Part shown: positions 52,974 to 61,218 of the stretch, piece by piece | Layout of the letters: each line of letters starts with the position of its first letter | How positions within the stretch are numbered: position 1 is the stretch's first letter | Source of the DNA: Bacteroidia bacterium | Lineage (GTDB): Bacteria; Bacteroidota; Bacteroidia; B-17B0; Aurantibacillaceae | Length of the DNA stretch: 64,000 nucleotides | Reading direction: 5' to 3' | Assembly: GCA_014378485.1 (NCBI GenBank) | Contig: JACMNO010000025.1 | Span: 1-64,000, forward strand | The notes under the pieces: model-generated | Seen by the model: only the letters and a program-made list of their open reading frames with translations | Databases searched by the model: none | Told to the model about the DNA's origin: nothing | Position numbers and translations under genes: made by a program

Positions 52974-55900
52974 TTATTTTCGGAGCAATGAAACATGTCC
53001 TATCTTCTCATAGTGTTTTTTCTTCTCATCTCGGAATGATATTTTCCAGACATACACATCTTGTTTTAATATCTCACCGGAATTATTTTTTGCCCCTGTC
53101 CACGAATCGGTAATGTCAGAAGACTTGAAAATCAGCTCGCCCCATCTGTCATAAATAGTAATATTATAAGTTGAATAATCTGCTCCGCTAGGTGGTATAA
53201 ACACCTGGAACACATCATTCAAACCATCAGCACCAGGAGTAAAAGCATTAGGGACATATATAACAACATCAGGATTTACTTTAATGACTACAGAAGTATC
53301 ATCTATGCATCCGTAAATGGTTGTCGCGGTAAGTGTTACTACAAAATTACCAGAATTAAGGAATAAATAAGACTCGTCGGTTAATGTACTTGTATGCTGG
53401 CCTCCGATATCCCATGTATACGTATTGTTATTTAAGACAGTCGAATGATTTGTAAATTCAACCTGGCCGTCAATAACAGTTGTTTCTGTCACAGAAGGAT
53501 CAAAAGAGGCTATAGGCAAATCATGTACCGTTATATCACTGTTAGATACAGTGGTATCTTTACAGCCATTCTCTGTATAATATAGTGTTGCCGTATATGT
53601 TCCGGGAATAGAATATATATGGGTTACTACTAATCCGGTGTCGTTTGGAGTACTGTCTCCAAATACCCAAATAGCTGTACCTGAGTTTACTGTACTTGTT
53701 GAATAATCAATTGACAATGGAACACAGCCACTGTTAACATTAGGGAAGGCATTTGCGTTTGGTTTTGGATTTACAAGGATTGAAAGAGTTTTTGTATCAG
53801 GACATAAGCCAGTCGGTGCAGGATCAGTATTATAAAATATAGTTTGGTTGCCGGCACCAGCTGCTGTTGGGCTGAAAGAAGAACCGGTAACACCCGGACC
53901 CGACCAAACTCCACCTGCGAATTGTGCTGTAGGTTGCAAATTAACTGCGGGATCATATATACAATATGGGCCTAACGCTCCGGTTATTGTAGCAGGAATA
54001 AATTTAATGACCGTTACATTAATGGAATCTTTTTTAACACAAGGCGCATTTGTAAGGGCGTAGTAAATTTTATTATTGCCAATGATGCTTGACCCGGGCA
54101 CAAAGGAACCACTCGATGAAATAGTTGTGCCGACTGTTGCAGTGCTCCAAACTCCACCAAAAGGGGCAACAGTTAATTGCTGTGCAGGATAATTATCACA
54201 GAAAGGACCTGCAGACGCAATAGTTGGCTGAGCGACTGAGTTGACAGTTACATTAATGGTGCTTGATGATGGACATAAAGTAGTAGTTGGCGAAGAATTA
54301 GTGGTATAGGTAAATGTATGAGTTCCTGCTCCTGCGGTAGCGGGATCTAATGTGGTACCGCTGATGCCGTTTCCTGACCACGTTCCAACACCAAGCGTGG
54401 AAGTTGTTAAAGCCGTTGAGAGATTAATACTTGGATTAGTAATACATAAAGTATTAATGTTTCCGGTAATCGTTGATGGCACATATTTTTCGATAGAAAC
54501 AGTAGTAGTGTTTGAAGCGGAACAGGTTGAGGAACCCACTGTATAAGTATACGTATTGTTTCCAACAACAGCCAATGAAGGGGTTAAAACTCCTGTGGCG
54601 CTAATGCCGTTTCCTGACCAGGTTCCACCTGTTGGCGTAGAGATAATAGATAAAGAGGAAGCGTTTGTGCAAAATGGCCCTGAAGAAGTAATTGTTGGTT
54701 GTGCCGTTGAGTTCACTGTAATGGCAGTAGTGCTGAACGAAGGACATAAACTTGGTGTTGGCGAAGAGTTTGTACTATAAGTTAAAGTGTGAGTACCAAC
54801 CCCGGCAGTAACAGGGTTAAAGGTAGTTCCTGTTACCCCATTCCCTGACCAAGCACCAGCACCAAGGGTTGAGGTGGTTAATGCTATTGAAAGGTTAATA
54901 GTATTACTTGGAAGACAAAGTGGAGTGATTGTTCCGGAAATAGTTGAAGGGACGTATTTTTCGATGGAAATGGTTGTGTTTCCCATAGAGGAGCATGTAC
55001 CGGAGCCTATCGAATACGTATATGTATTATTTCCTGGTGTTGCTAAAGAGGGTGTTAATACCCCTGTTGAACTAACTCCTGAGCCCGCCCAGTTTCCACC
55101 GGATGGTAATGCTGATAAACTAACGGTTGAAGCATTTGTACACATAGGATTTACAGGTGTAACAGTTGCCGTAACGGGAACAACAACAGAAACTGTTGAA
55201 CTTTGTGCCTGCATACAATTGGTTTGCCCTATGGGATTAACCTGAACGGTATATACGGTAGTTATAGACGGGCTTGCGATAGTAGTATAAGTATTGGTTG
55301 GGTTTAATCCTGTAGTTGGCGTCCAGGTGTAATTAAACGCTGATGGATTTGAACCACCACAATTTCCAAATTTAATATTCGGCCTGTAAGTAGAATTAGG
55401 TGTATAATTATTGCTTGGATTTGTGGTCATGCAAGCCACGATTCCGTCACTATTAAACCATCTTACAGAGTTAAATGATGTTATAGTGTAAGGCGATGAA
55501 GAGTTATATGTGTAATTCGTTGTTAAATCATCACACACATCAATTAATATATTAGAAACGCCATCCCATTCATAAGCTGTTGGAAAATTATAAGTGTTCC
55601 ATCCGGTGGTGATATTAATGCTTGAGGCAAAATATACCTGAGTTAAACTAGTATTATCAAATGTTGTAGATGTTAAGTCAGCTACACTTGTACATTTCAT
55701 TTTTATTGTAAAATTAGGGTAGCTGGTTATTCCATCAATAGTTGTAATATTAAATGCAATGCTTGATATTTTGCCCGGTAACACACCTGCTGCTGATAAT
55801 TCAGAAGCTCTGTATAATATCTGATGCCTTGTGTTTTTATAAAAATTACCATAAATGGCTGGATAAGACGTATTACTATTTACCTGAGTGCCGGTACCTA

Positions 55901-58052
55901 TTTGAACTATGTTAGGCGAAGAGCAACTGCCGGTTGACGATAAACCGCATACGCTTGGTGTTATGTTTCCAAAATCAACCGTTAATGTGGTGCTACCAGG
56001 TGTGCAAATATTTGCTGTGGGGGGCGTTAATGTATACGTATATACAAAAGGGCTTACCGAAAAAGTAGTATTGTATATACATTGTCCGTCAAAGACAGTA
56101 GCACTATAGGTTCCAATTGATAAGCCTGTAATACTGTCTTTAATAAGGGCAGTATTGTTTAGTACAGAATTATAGCCTCCCGGGCCGGTTACTGTATAAT
56201 TATAGACTGGTGATGCTGTGGTTTGAAGATTAATAACAGCATAGGAATTATTGTTACCTGAACAAATGCTTTTTATATTACTGGCATAAATACTTCCTCC
56301 TGGTGATTGCGCTAAAGTATATTTAATAGAATCTTTACAGCCACTTGCTGTTGTGTAAACTAGGAAGTAGCCTGCGCCATTAATAGGTGAGTTAATTGTT
56401 AAAGATGAACTTGTTGCCCCTGCAATTAAAGCTAAAGGGCTTGCGGTGTACCACTTATAATTTGAGCCCCCGGCATTTGTTATCCAAGCTACCGAACCAC
56501 AAAAGGGGGCTGGTAATGCATAAAAAGTAGGAGCAGAAATACCTACCTGAACAGTAGTGGTTGATAAACCACATAATACCGCGCTTACATTTATAGTATA
56601 AATGCCCGGCGCTAGGCCGGTAGCTGTTTGAGCACTGGAAACAGTAGCTCCTGAACTGTTTACCCACTGGTAAATATATCCGCCGCTACTTCCGGTTGCT
56701 GATACATTTGCAGTTCCACTATTGCCGTTAGGGCATGAAGGCGTAGAACCAACTCCTGTAATACTAACTGTAGATATGGCTACCGTAGTTTGAAATGAGC
56801 TTGCGCATCCATTTGGTGCAGTAACATTACAGGTAAACACCTGGCCTGCCGAAACCGGCGATATAGTTGCCGTACCGGCATTTCCACCATTAGCTACCGT
56901 AACTGGACCTGATGGACCAATCCATTGATACGTGTTATACCCGGCAGGTGCAGTTAAAACCGCCTGGTTAGAGCCGGCACAAAAACTTGCAACAGCACCG
57001 CCTTGGCTACATTCTGCATCTACATAAGCATAACCCCAATGACCACCCTGCGAACAACCGCCAACATAAAACTCTACGTTAACTGATGTAATTGCTGGGT
57101 AATTAGAAAAGTCAAATGCGTAAGTGGACCATTTTCTATAAAACACATCTGAAGGTGAAAATCCAACAACGGATTGTGTCCATGATGGGTCATAAAAAGA
57201 AGAGGCTGTATTAGTCATAGAGCTATTAATAGTAACAGTATAAATAGAACATCCGGGAACAAAGTTTCCGTTTTGATCTGTTACCTTCACTGAAAAATAA
57301 GGTTGTTCTTCTGGTAAATGTCCGCCACTATATAAAACTAAAGCATAGGATACTGAAAAGTTTTTGTTATTTGGGTTCAGAGTCATATTATAAGTAATTT
57401 TACTGGCTCTATAATTAGGCATTGCCCCGTTTAAGCGAACTGAGGCAGGACCACCATTAGGATTAACAACAGGAATTTCGGATACTGTTTGGGTACCAAC
57501 CACTTTGCAAGCAATTGAATCCCATCCTACACAATTTGGATACACACTGTTGGTGGCAGGGGTAGTCATAATGGTGTGGTAATTAAGCGTGTTAACTAAG
57601 CTTACATTATTACCGGCAGGATTAACAATAGTGGGGGATGTTTGAGTATACGAAGGTGAACCAGAGCCCGTAGCCCCTGTAGATACGGCTCCATAACTGC
57701 CGGTCCAGTTTGCAAAAGTTCCTTGTTCAAATCCTGCATTCGGGCAATAAGCATTTTGCGGGGAATTTGGATTAGAAGGATTATTAAGACTTGTGTTAAT
57801 AAGTCCACCGCCTAAATAAATAGTGCCGGCATCATAAACCCCACGATCTATTGAATTATGGGCATGATTAACTCCTTTGTGAGATAAATAATCGTTATGT
57901 AAAAACTCAACATAACCTTTTATATCACTTTGACTGATTCCTTTATTTGTAGCCTGTTGGTATGCTTCTTTTATATCAAACCCATCTGCTAATTGAGCAA
58001 ACGATAATTGAGTAAAAAGAAAAAATAAAACAACTGTTAATAATTTGTTCAT
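52974..58052 (-). CDS. Large multi-domain surface adhesin with gliding-motility-type C-terminal domain
   Basis: The 1692-residue protein begins with MNKLLTVVLFFLFTQLSFAQ; an ATG at 58073 would only add seven residues ahead of this signal. Domains in order: an N-terminal domain with a PNAGFEQGTFANWTGSYG carbohydrate-binding-like start, Ig/SprB-like modules (TPSCPNGNSGTANVSATG), and a beta-sandwich near residues 720-900 similar to that of the M43 protease. Three tandem modules of about 157 residues and two PKD-like domains (WVFGDSTPNDTG) follow. The end is the type B T9SS domain IPNAFTPGADGLNDVF...IYDRWGELIF. The family context suggests surface adhesion. Confidence 0.92.
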   Translation of the reverse strand: MNKLLTVVLFFLFTQLSFAQLADGFDIKEAYQQATNKGISQSDIKGYVEFLHNDYLSHKGVNHAHNSIDRGVYDAGTIYLGGGLINTSLNNPSNPNSPQNAYCPNAGFEQGTFANWTGSYGAVSTGATGSGSPSYTQTSPTIVNPAGNNVSLVNTLNYHTIMTTPATNSVYPNCVGWDSIACKVVGTQTVSEIPVVNPNGGPASVRLNGAMPNYRASKITYNMTLNPNNKNFSVSYALVLYSGGHLPEEQPYFSVKVTDQNGNFVPGCSIYTVTINSSMTNTASSFYDPSWTQSVVGFSPSDVFYRKWSTYAFDFSNYPAITSVNVEFYVGGCSQGGHWGYAYVDAECSQGGAVASFCAGSNQAVLTAPAGYNTYQWIGPSGPVTVANGGNAGTATISPVSAGQVFTCNVTAPNGCASSFQTTVAISTVSITGVGSTPSCPNGNSGTANVSATGSSGGYIYQWVNSSGATVSSAQTATGLAPGIYTINVSAVLCGLSTTTVQVGISAPTFYALPAPFCGSVAWITNAGGSNYKWYTASPLALIAGATSSSLTINSPINGAGYFLVYTTASGCKDSIKYTLAQSPGGSIYASNIKSICSGNNNSYAVINLQTTASPVYNYTVTGPGGYNSVLNNTALIKDSITGLSIGTYSATVFDGQCIYNTTFSVSPFVYTYTLTPPTANICTPGSTTLTVDFGNITPSVCGLSSTGSCSSPNIVQIGTGTQVNSNTSYPAIYGNFYKNTRHQILYRASELSAAGVLPGKISSIAFNITTIDGITSYPNFTIKMKCTSVADLTSTTFDNTSLTQVYFASSINITTGWNTYNFPTAYEWDGVSNILIDVCDDLTTNYTYNSSSPYTITSFNSVRWFNSDGIVACMTTNPSNNYTPNSTYRPNIKFGNCGGSNPSAFNYTWTPTTGLNPTNTYTTIASPSITTVYTVQVNPIGQTNCMQAQSSTVSVVVPVTATVTPVNPMCTNASTVSLSALPSGGNWAGSGVSSTGVLTPSLATPGNNTYTYSIGSGTCSSMGNTTISIEKYVPSTISGTITPLCLPSNTINLSIALTTSTLGAGAWSGNGVTGTTFNPVTAGVGTHTLTYSTNSSPTPSLCPSFSTTAITVNSTAQPTITSSGPFCTNASSLSIISTPTGGTWSGNGISATGVLTPSLAVVGNNTYTYTVGSSTCSASNTTTVSIEKYVPSTITGNINTLCITNPSINLSTALTTSTLGVGTWSGNGISGTTLDPATAGAGTHTFTYTTNSSPTTTLCPSSSTINVTVNSVAQPTIASAGPFCDNYPAQQLTVAPFGGVWSTATVGTTISSSGSFVPGSSIIGNNKIYYALTNAPCVKKDSINVTVIKFIPATITGALGPYCIYDPAVNLQPTAQFAGGVWSGPGVTGSSFSPTAAGAGNQTIFYNTDPAPTGLCPDTKTLSILVNPKPNANAFPNVNSGCVPLSIDYSTSTVNSGTAIWVFGDSTPNDTGLVVTHIYSIPGTYTATLYYTENGCKDTTVSNSDITVHDLPIASFDPSVTETTVIDGQVEFTNHSTVLNNNTYTWDIGGQHTSTLTDESYLFLNSGNFVVTLTATTIYGCIDDTSVVIKVNPDVVIYVPNAFTPGADGLNDVFQVFIPPSGADYSTYNITIYDRWGELIFKSSDITDSWTGAKNNSGEILKQDVYVWKISFRDEKKKHYEKIGHVSLLRK
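53760..55180 (-). repeat. Three tandem modules of about 157 codons in the adhesin
   Basis: The first two copies share long stretches such as SIEKYVPSTI and LTTSTLGxGxWSGNG, with a period of 471 bp. The third is more diverged (KFIPATITGALGPYC). Each has paired cysteines. Confidence 0.8.
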
Positions 58053-58151
58053 TGTTATTGGATTAATTCGCATAAAGTTACAGCAAAACCAACAACAAAA
58101 CTATAAATTCACTCGTTAAAACTGTACTTCTACGAAGTTTTATTAATAAAT

Positions 58152-58676
58152 TTAGGAAATAACCGGCGGCGGGCTCATAATATGGCCACAGGATTTACAA
58201 GTTCGCAGTTCTTGGGAATTATAAAATTTTTCAAAAACTCCCTGAAACTGCGAGGCAATATCATTTAAAACAAATTTTTCTTCGAATAGTTTGGTGTTGC
58301 ATTTTTCGCAAAACCACATAAGCCCATCCATCTCTCCTTCTCTTCGGCGCCGCTCCATCACTAAGCCAATTGTATTTTTAAAACGGATTGGATTATGCGG
58401 AATTCTCGGAGGTAATAAAAATATATCTCCTTCTTTAATGTCAAACTCTTCAGATTTGCCATCAATTTGTAATTTTACTTTAATGTCTCCTTCCAACTGG
58501 TAAAAAAACTCTTCACTTTCATTATAGTGATAGTCTTTCCTTGAATTAGGGCCACCAACTACCATCACAATAAATTCAGTGTCTTTATAGACTACCTTAT
58601 TATTTACAGGTGGTTTTAAAAGATCTCTGTTTTCATCGATCCATTTTTTAAAATTGAACGGGCGGGTAACTGCCAT
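58152..58676 (-). CDS. nbaC: 3-hydroxyanthranilate 3,4-dioxygenase
   Basis: This 174-residue cupin enzyme opens the ring of 3-hydroxyanthranilate to 2-amino-3-carboxymuconate semialdehyde, the precursor of quinolinate. Visible are the metal ligands in DYHYNESEEFFYQLEGD and the basic substrate stretch MERRRREGEMDGLMWFCE. The C-terminal CxxC pairs (CEKC...CKSC) form the rubredoxin-like iron site of bacterial members. It lies 23 bp after a crotonase gene and is probably co-transcribed. The remaining kynurenine genes are not in the window, so whether it supports NAD synthesis or tryptophan breakdown is open. Confidence 0.93.
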   Translation of the reverse strand: MAVTRPFNFKKWIDENRDLLKPPVNNKVVYKDTEFIVMVVGGPNSRKDYHYNESEEFFYQLEGDIKVKLQIDGKSEEFDIKEGDIFLLPPRIPHNPIRFKNTIGLVMERRRREGEMDGLMWFCEKCNTKLFEEKFVLNDIASQFQGVFEKFYNSQELRTCKSCGHIMSPPPVIS

Positions 58677-58699
58677 GTATTAAAATTTAAATTTGTTGT

Positions 58700-59494
58700 T
58701 TAGTTTCCTGGAAAGTTCGCTTTACGTTTTTCTAAAAAGGCATTAACACCTTCTTTAAAATCGCCACTGGCAAAACTTTTTCCGAATTCTTCAATTTCAA
58801 CTTCGTATCCGTTTTGTTTATTGTTATATCCGGCATTGATCACTCTAATAGCTGTTCGTACAGCAACCGGAGACTTTGTTATGATCTTTGAAGTAATTTC
58901 AAAACATTTATTTAAGATCTCTTCCTGGCTTGTTACATAATTTACAAGCCCCCATTTATAGGCATCTTCAGCATTGATCATGTCTGCTGTAACTATCATT
59001 TCAAATGCTTTTCCTTTACCTACCAATTGAGCTAAACGCTGTGTGCCGCCATAGCCCGGAATTACACCAAGGCTTACTTCCGGTAATCCCATTTTTGCAT
59101 TTGTACTTGCAACCCTGATATGACAAGCCATTGCTAGCTCCAAACCACCACCTAACGCAAAACCATTTACGGCTGCAATAACAGGCTTGGAATAATTTTC
59201 GATAAAATTAAATATTTTAAAATGGCCGATAGAGCTTAACTGCTTTCCTTCTTCAACACTATAATTTGCAAATTCAGCAATGTCGGCACCTGCAACAAAA
59301 GCCTTTTGACCGGCTCCTGTAATAATTAACGCGCGGATATTTTTATCATTTTCTGCATCAACAAACGTTTCGTGAAGCTCTTCGATAGTTTGTTTATTTA
59401 AAGCATTTAATTTTTCAGGGCGATTAATAGTGATAATCAGCACTTCATTTTTTACTTCGGTGGTTATGTTTTCTAAAGCCATTTCTACTGTCAT
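58700..59494 (-). CDS. Enoyl-CoA hydratase/isomerase (crotonase) family protein
   Basis: This 264-residue protein (260 if the second Met is used) has the crotonase oxyanion-hole motifs AGADIAEF and NGFALGGGLELAMACHIRVA. The catalytic Glu region LPEVSLGVIPGYGGTQRLAQLVG contains both acidic residues of active hydratases. It hydrates trans-2-enoyl-CoA in fatty acid or amino acid degradation. HAAO is encoded immediately downstream on the same strand. A TATATTTG -7 box lies upstream (59516-59523). Confidence 0.92.
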   Translation of the reverse strand: MTVEMALENITTEVKNEVLIITINRPEKLNALNKQTIEELHETFVDAENDKNIRALIITGAGQKAFVAGADIAEFANYSVEEGKQLSSIGHFKIFNFIENYSKPVIAAVNGFALGGGLELAMACHIRVASTNAKMGLPEVSLGVIPGYGGTQRLAQLVGKGKAFEMIVTADMINAEDAYKWGLVNYVTSQEEILNKCFEITSKIITKSPVAVRTAIRVINAGYNNKQNGYEVEIEEFGKSFASGDFKEGVNAFLEKRKANFPGN

Positions 59495-59515
59495 TTCATT
59501 TAAATTTTAGCAGAG

Positions 59516-59523
59516 CAAATATA
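59516..59523 (-). promoter_or_regulatory. -7 box of the crotonase-HAAO unit (TATATTTG)
   Basis: Minus-strand TATATTTG, 21 bp before the first ATG. No TTTG at 19 bp upstream. Confidence 0.45.
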
Positions 59524-59617
59524 ATGCGATAAGGGCAAATACATTAAAAAGTTATTAACCCGATTGATTTAACATTTGTTGTTTTTATTGCAATAAGAAC
59601 CTATGTGTTTATGTTGT

Positions 59618-59625
59618 TACCTTTG
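59618..59625 (+). promoter_or_regulatory. -7 box (TACCTTTG) of the alpha/beta-hydrolase gene
   Basis: The box ends 4 nt before the ATG at 59630. If transcription begins the usual several bases downstream, the mRNA would be leaderless or nearly so. Confidence 0.4.
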
Positions 59626-59629
59626 TTTT

Positions 59630-60274
59630 ATGGTAATTTATGCTATTCCCGGATTAGGTACAACAGAAAAGTTATATGAAAATGTGGCTGTTAAAAATGT
59701 TAAAATTATTGTGTTAAAATGGCCTCTACCTGAAAAGGAAGATACTATGCAATCTTATGCCCGCAAGTTTTTGCCGCAAATAAATACCACGCAACCCTTT
59801 TGTTTAATGGGTGTTTCTTTTGGTGGTATGTTGTGTACAGAATTATCAGAAATAATTTCACCTAAAAAGATTTTTTTAATTTCTACTAGTAAGCAGCGGA
59901 ATGAATTACCGTGGTTTATTCGGTTTTTTAAAAGTGTACCTGTACATAAAATTATTTCTGAAAAGCAACATCGTAAAATGGCATATGAAGGTCGCTGGTT
60001 CATTGGTTTTGGAAAAGCATACATTCCGCAGTATTTGGGAATGATCAACAGCATGCAAGCAAATTATTTTAAGAACTGTATTAATATTATTGTGAATTGG
60101 GACAGAAAAATATTTCCTGAAAATTATGTTCACATACACGGTGATGCCGATAAGTTATTACAATATAAATATGTGAAGGCAGATTACGCTATTCACAATG
60201 GATCTCATGCAATGATTGTTTTTCAAGCCGGTGAAATTTGTCAAATTATTGAAAAGGAGATTCAGAAGATTTAG
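59630..60274 (+). CDS. Small alpha/beta-hydrolase
   Basis: The 214-residue protein starts directly with the first beta strand (MVIYAIPGLGTTEKLYENV). An ATG 27 bp upstream would add a Cys-rich MCLCCYLCF stretch overlapping the -7 box and is less likely. The nucleophile elbow is GVSFGGML (Ser near residue 71), the acid probably Asp in HIHGDADKLL, and the His in NGSHAMIV, all in order. It would be a cytoplasmic esterase or thioesterase-like enzyme. The substrate is unknown. It is divergent from the crotonase gene and convergent with cysQ. Confidence 0.8.
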   Translation: MVIYAIPGLGTTEKLYENVAVKNVKIIVLKWPLPEKEDTMQSYARKFLPQINTTQPFCLMGVSFGGMLCTELSEIISPKKIFLISTSKQRNELPWFIRFFKSVPVHKIISEKQHRKMAYEGRWFIGFGKAYIPQYLGMINSMQANYFKNCINIIVNWDRKIFPENYVHIHGDADKLLQYKYVKADYAIHNGSHAMIVFQAGEICQIIEKEIQKI

Positions 60275-60281
60275 TTTTTGG

Positions 60282-60381
60282 GCGTTACCCGTTCCTTCAG
60301 CTGGCGGATCGGGTCAGGCTTTTCGTTCCAATCTTTTTGTAAGAGGCAGGCAAAAAGGATTTCCGCTGCAATCCCTAACGC
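60282..60381. repeat. REP-like nested inverted repeat between convergent genes
   Basis: Outer arms GCGTTA (60282-60287) and TAACGC (60376-60381) enclose inner arms AATCTTTTTG and CAAAAAGGATT. The element fills the gap between two convergent genes. From recollection, similar GCGTTACCC...CCCTAACGC elements are scattered between genes in other Bacteroidota; not searched here. Confidence 0.65.
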
Positions 60382-60390
60382 GAAAACAAA

Positions 60391-61212
60391 TTAATTTCGT
60401 TTAGCAATAAACCAGTGATTCAATAAAAACTCACGGTTATACTTCATCGGTAGCTTTGTTTCGAAATCTATTAGACTTGCGCCAGCCTCCTGCAAAATTG
60501 CCTGACCTGCTGCGGTGTCCCATTCCATTGTTGGTCCAAATCTCGGGTATTCATTTGCAATACCTTCTGCTACCCAACACATTTTAATGCTACTGCCGGT
60601 AGTTACTATTTGCACCTCATTATGAAGCCTCTTTAATTTTTCAATATGCTCATATGTTTCTGTACTCATATGTGAGCGGCTTGCAACCACTACATAATTT
60701 TTTCTATCAACAACAATGGGAAGTTTTTTAGCAAAACTCATCAGGTTCTCTAATGTTGAGGTTTCAATCAAATCAATAAAAGGAATAAAATCTTTCCGGT
60801 CAATTTTAAAGGAGCCAATTCCTTGTGCCGCAAAGTAAAGGTCTTTAAAAACGGGAGAAAAGATCACCCCAAGTGTTGGGATATTATTTTCAACCAGGGC
60901 AATGTTCACGGTAAATTCTCCATTGCGCTTTACGAATTCTTTAGTGCCATCCAACGGATCAACGATCCAGAGTTTATCCCAGGTGTTGCGTGTTTTAAAG
61001 TTGTCGTGAAAACCTTCTTCACTTAACACAGGAATGTTGAATTGCTTTAATTCTTCAATGATTTTATCGCTGGCTTTTTTATCCGCTAAAGTTACAGGTG
61101 ATTTATCATCCTTGTATTCTACATCAAATTTGGTATCGTACACTTCAAGGATTTCTTTTCCTGCTAATACAGAGGCAATTATTGTTTGATGAAGCAGAGT
61201 ATAATAATTCAT
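60391..61212 (-). CDS. cysQ: 3'(2'),5'-bisphosphate nucleotidase CysQ
   Basis: The 273-residue inositol-monophosphatase-fold enzyme has the metal-binding motif WIVDPLDGTKEF near residue 85-96, the upstream LSEEG glutamate pair, and the C-terminal WDTAAGQAIL. Its substrate in the CysQ group is 3'-phosphoadenosine 5'-phosphate, a by-product of sulfate assimilation. The stop falls just beyond the REP-like element. Its start is 6 bp from the feoB stop, so it is likely in one unit with feoA-feoB, although the functions are unrelated. Confidence 0.93.
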   Translation of the reverse strand: MNYYTLLHQTIIASVLAGKEILEVYDTKFDVEYKDDKSPVTLADKKASDKIIEELKQFNIPVLSEEGFHDNFKTRNTWDKLWIVDPLDGTKEFVKRNGEFTVNIALVENNIPTLGVIFSPVFKDLYFAAQGIGSFKIDRKDFIPFIDLIETSTLENLMSFAKKLPIVVDRKNYVVVASRSHMSTETYEHIEKLKRLHNEVQIVTTGSSIKMCWVAEGIANEYPRFGPTMEWDTAAGQAILQEAGASLIDFETKLPMKYNREFLLNHWFIAKRN

Positions 61213-61218
61213 ATTTTA

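Noticed and set aside
60216-60404. 62-residue reading frame overlapping the hydrolase gene end
   Set aside because: Most of it is translation of the nested inverted repeat at 60282-60381.
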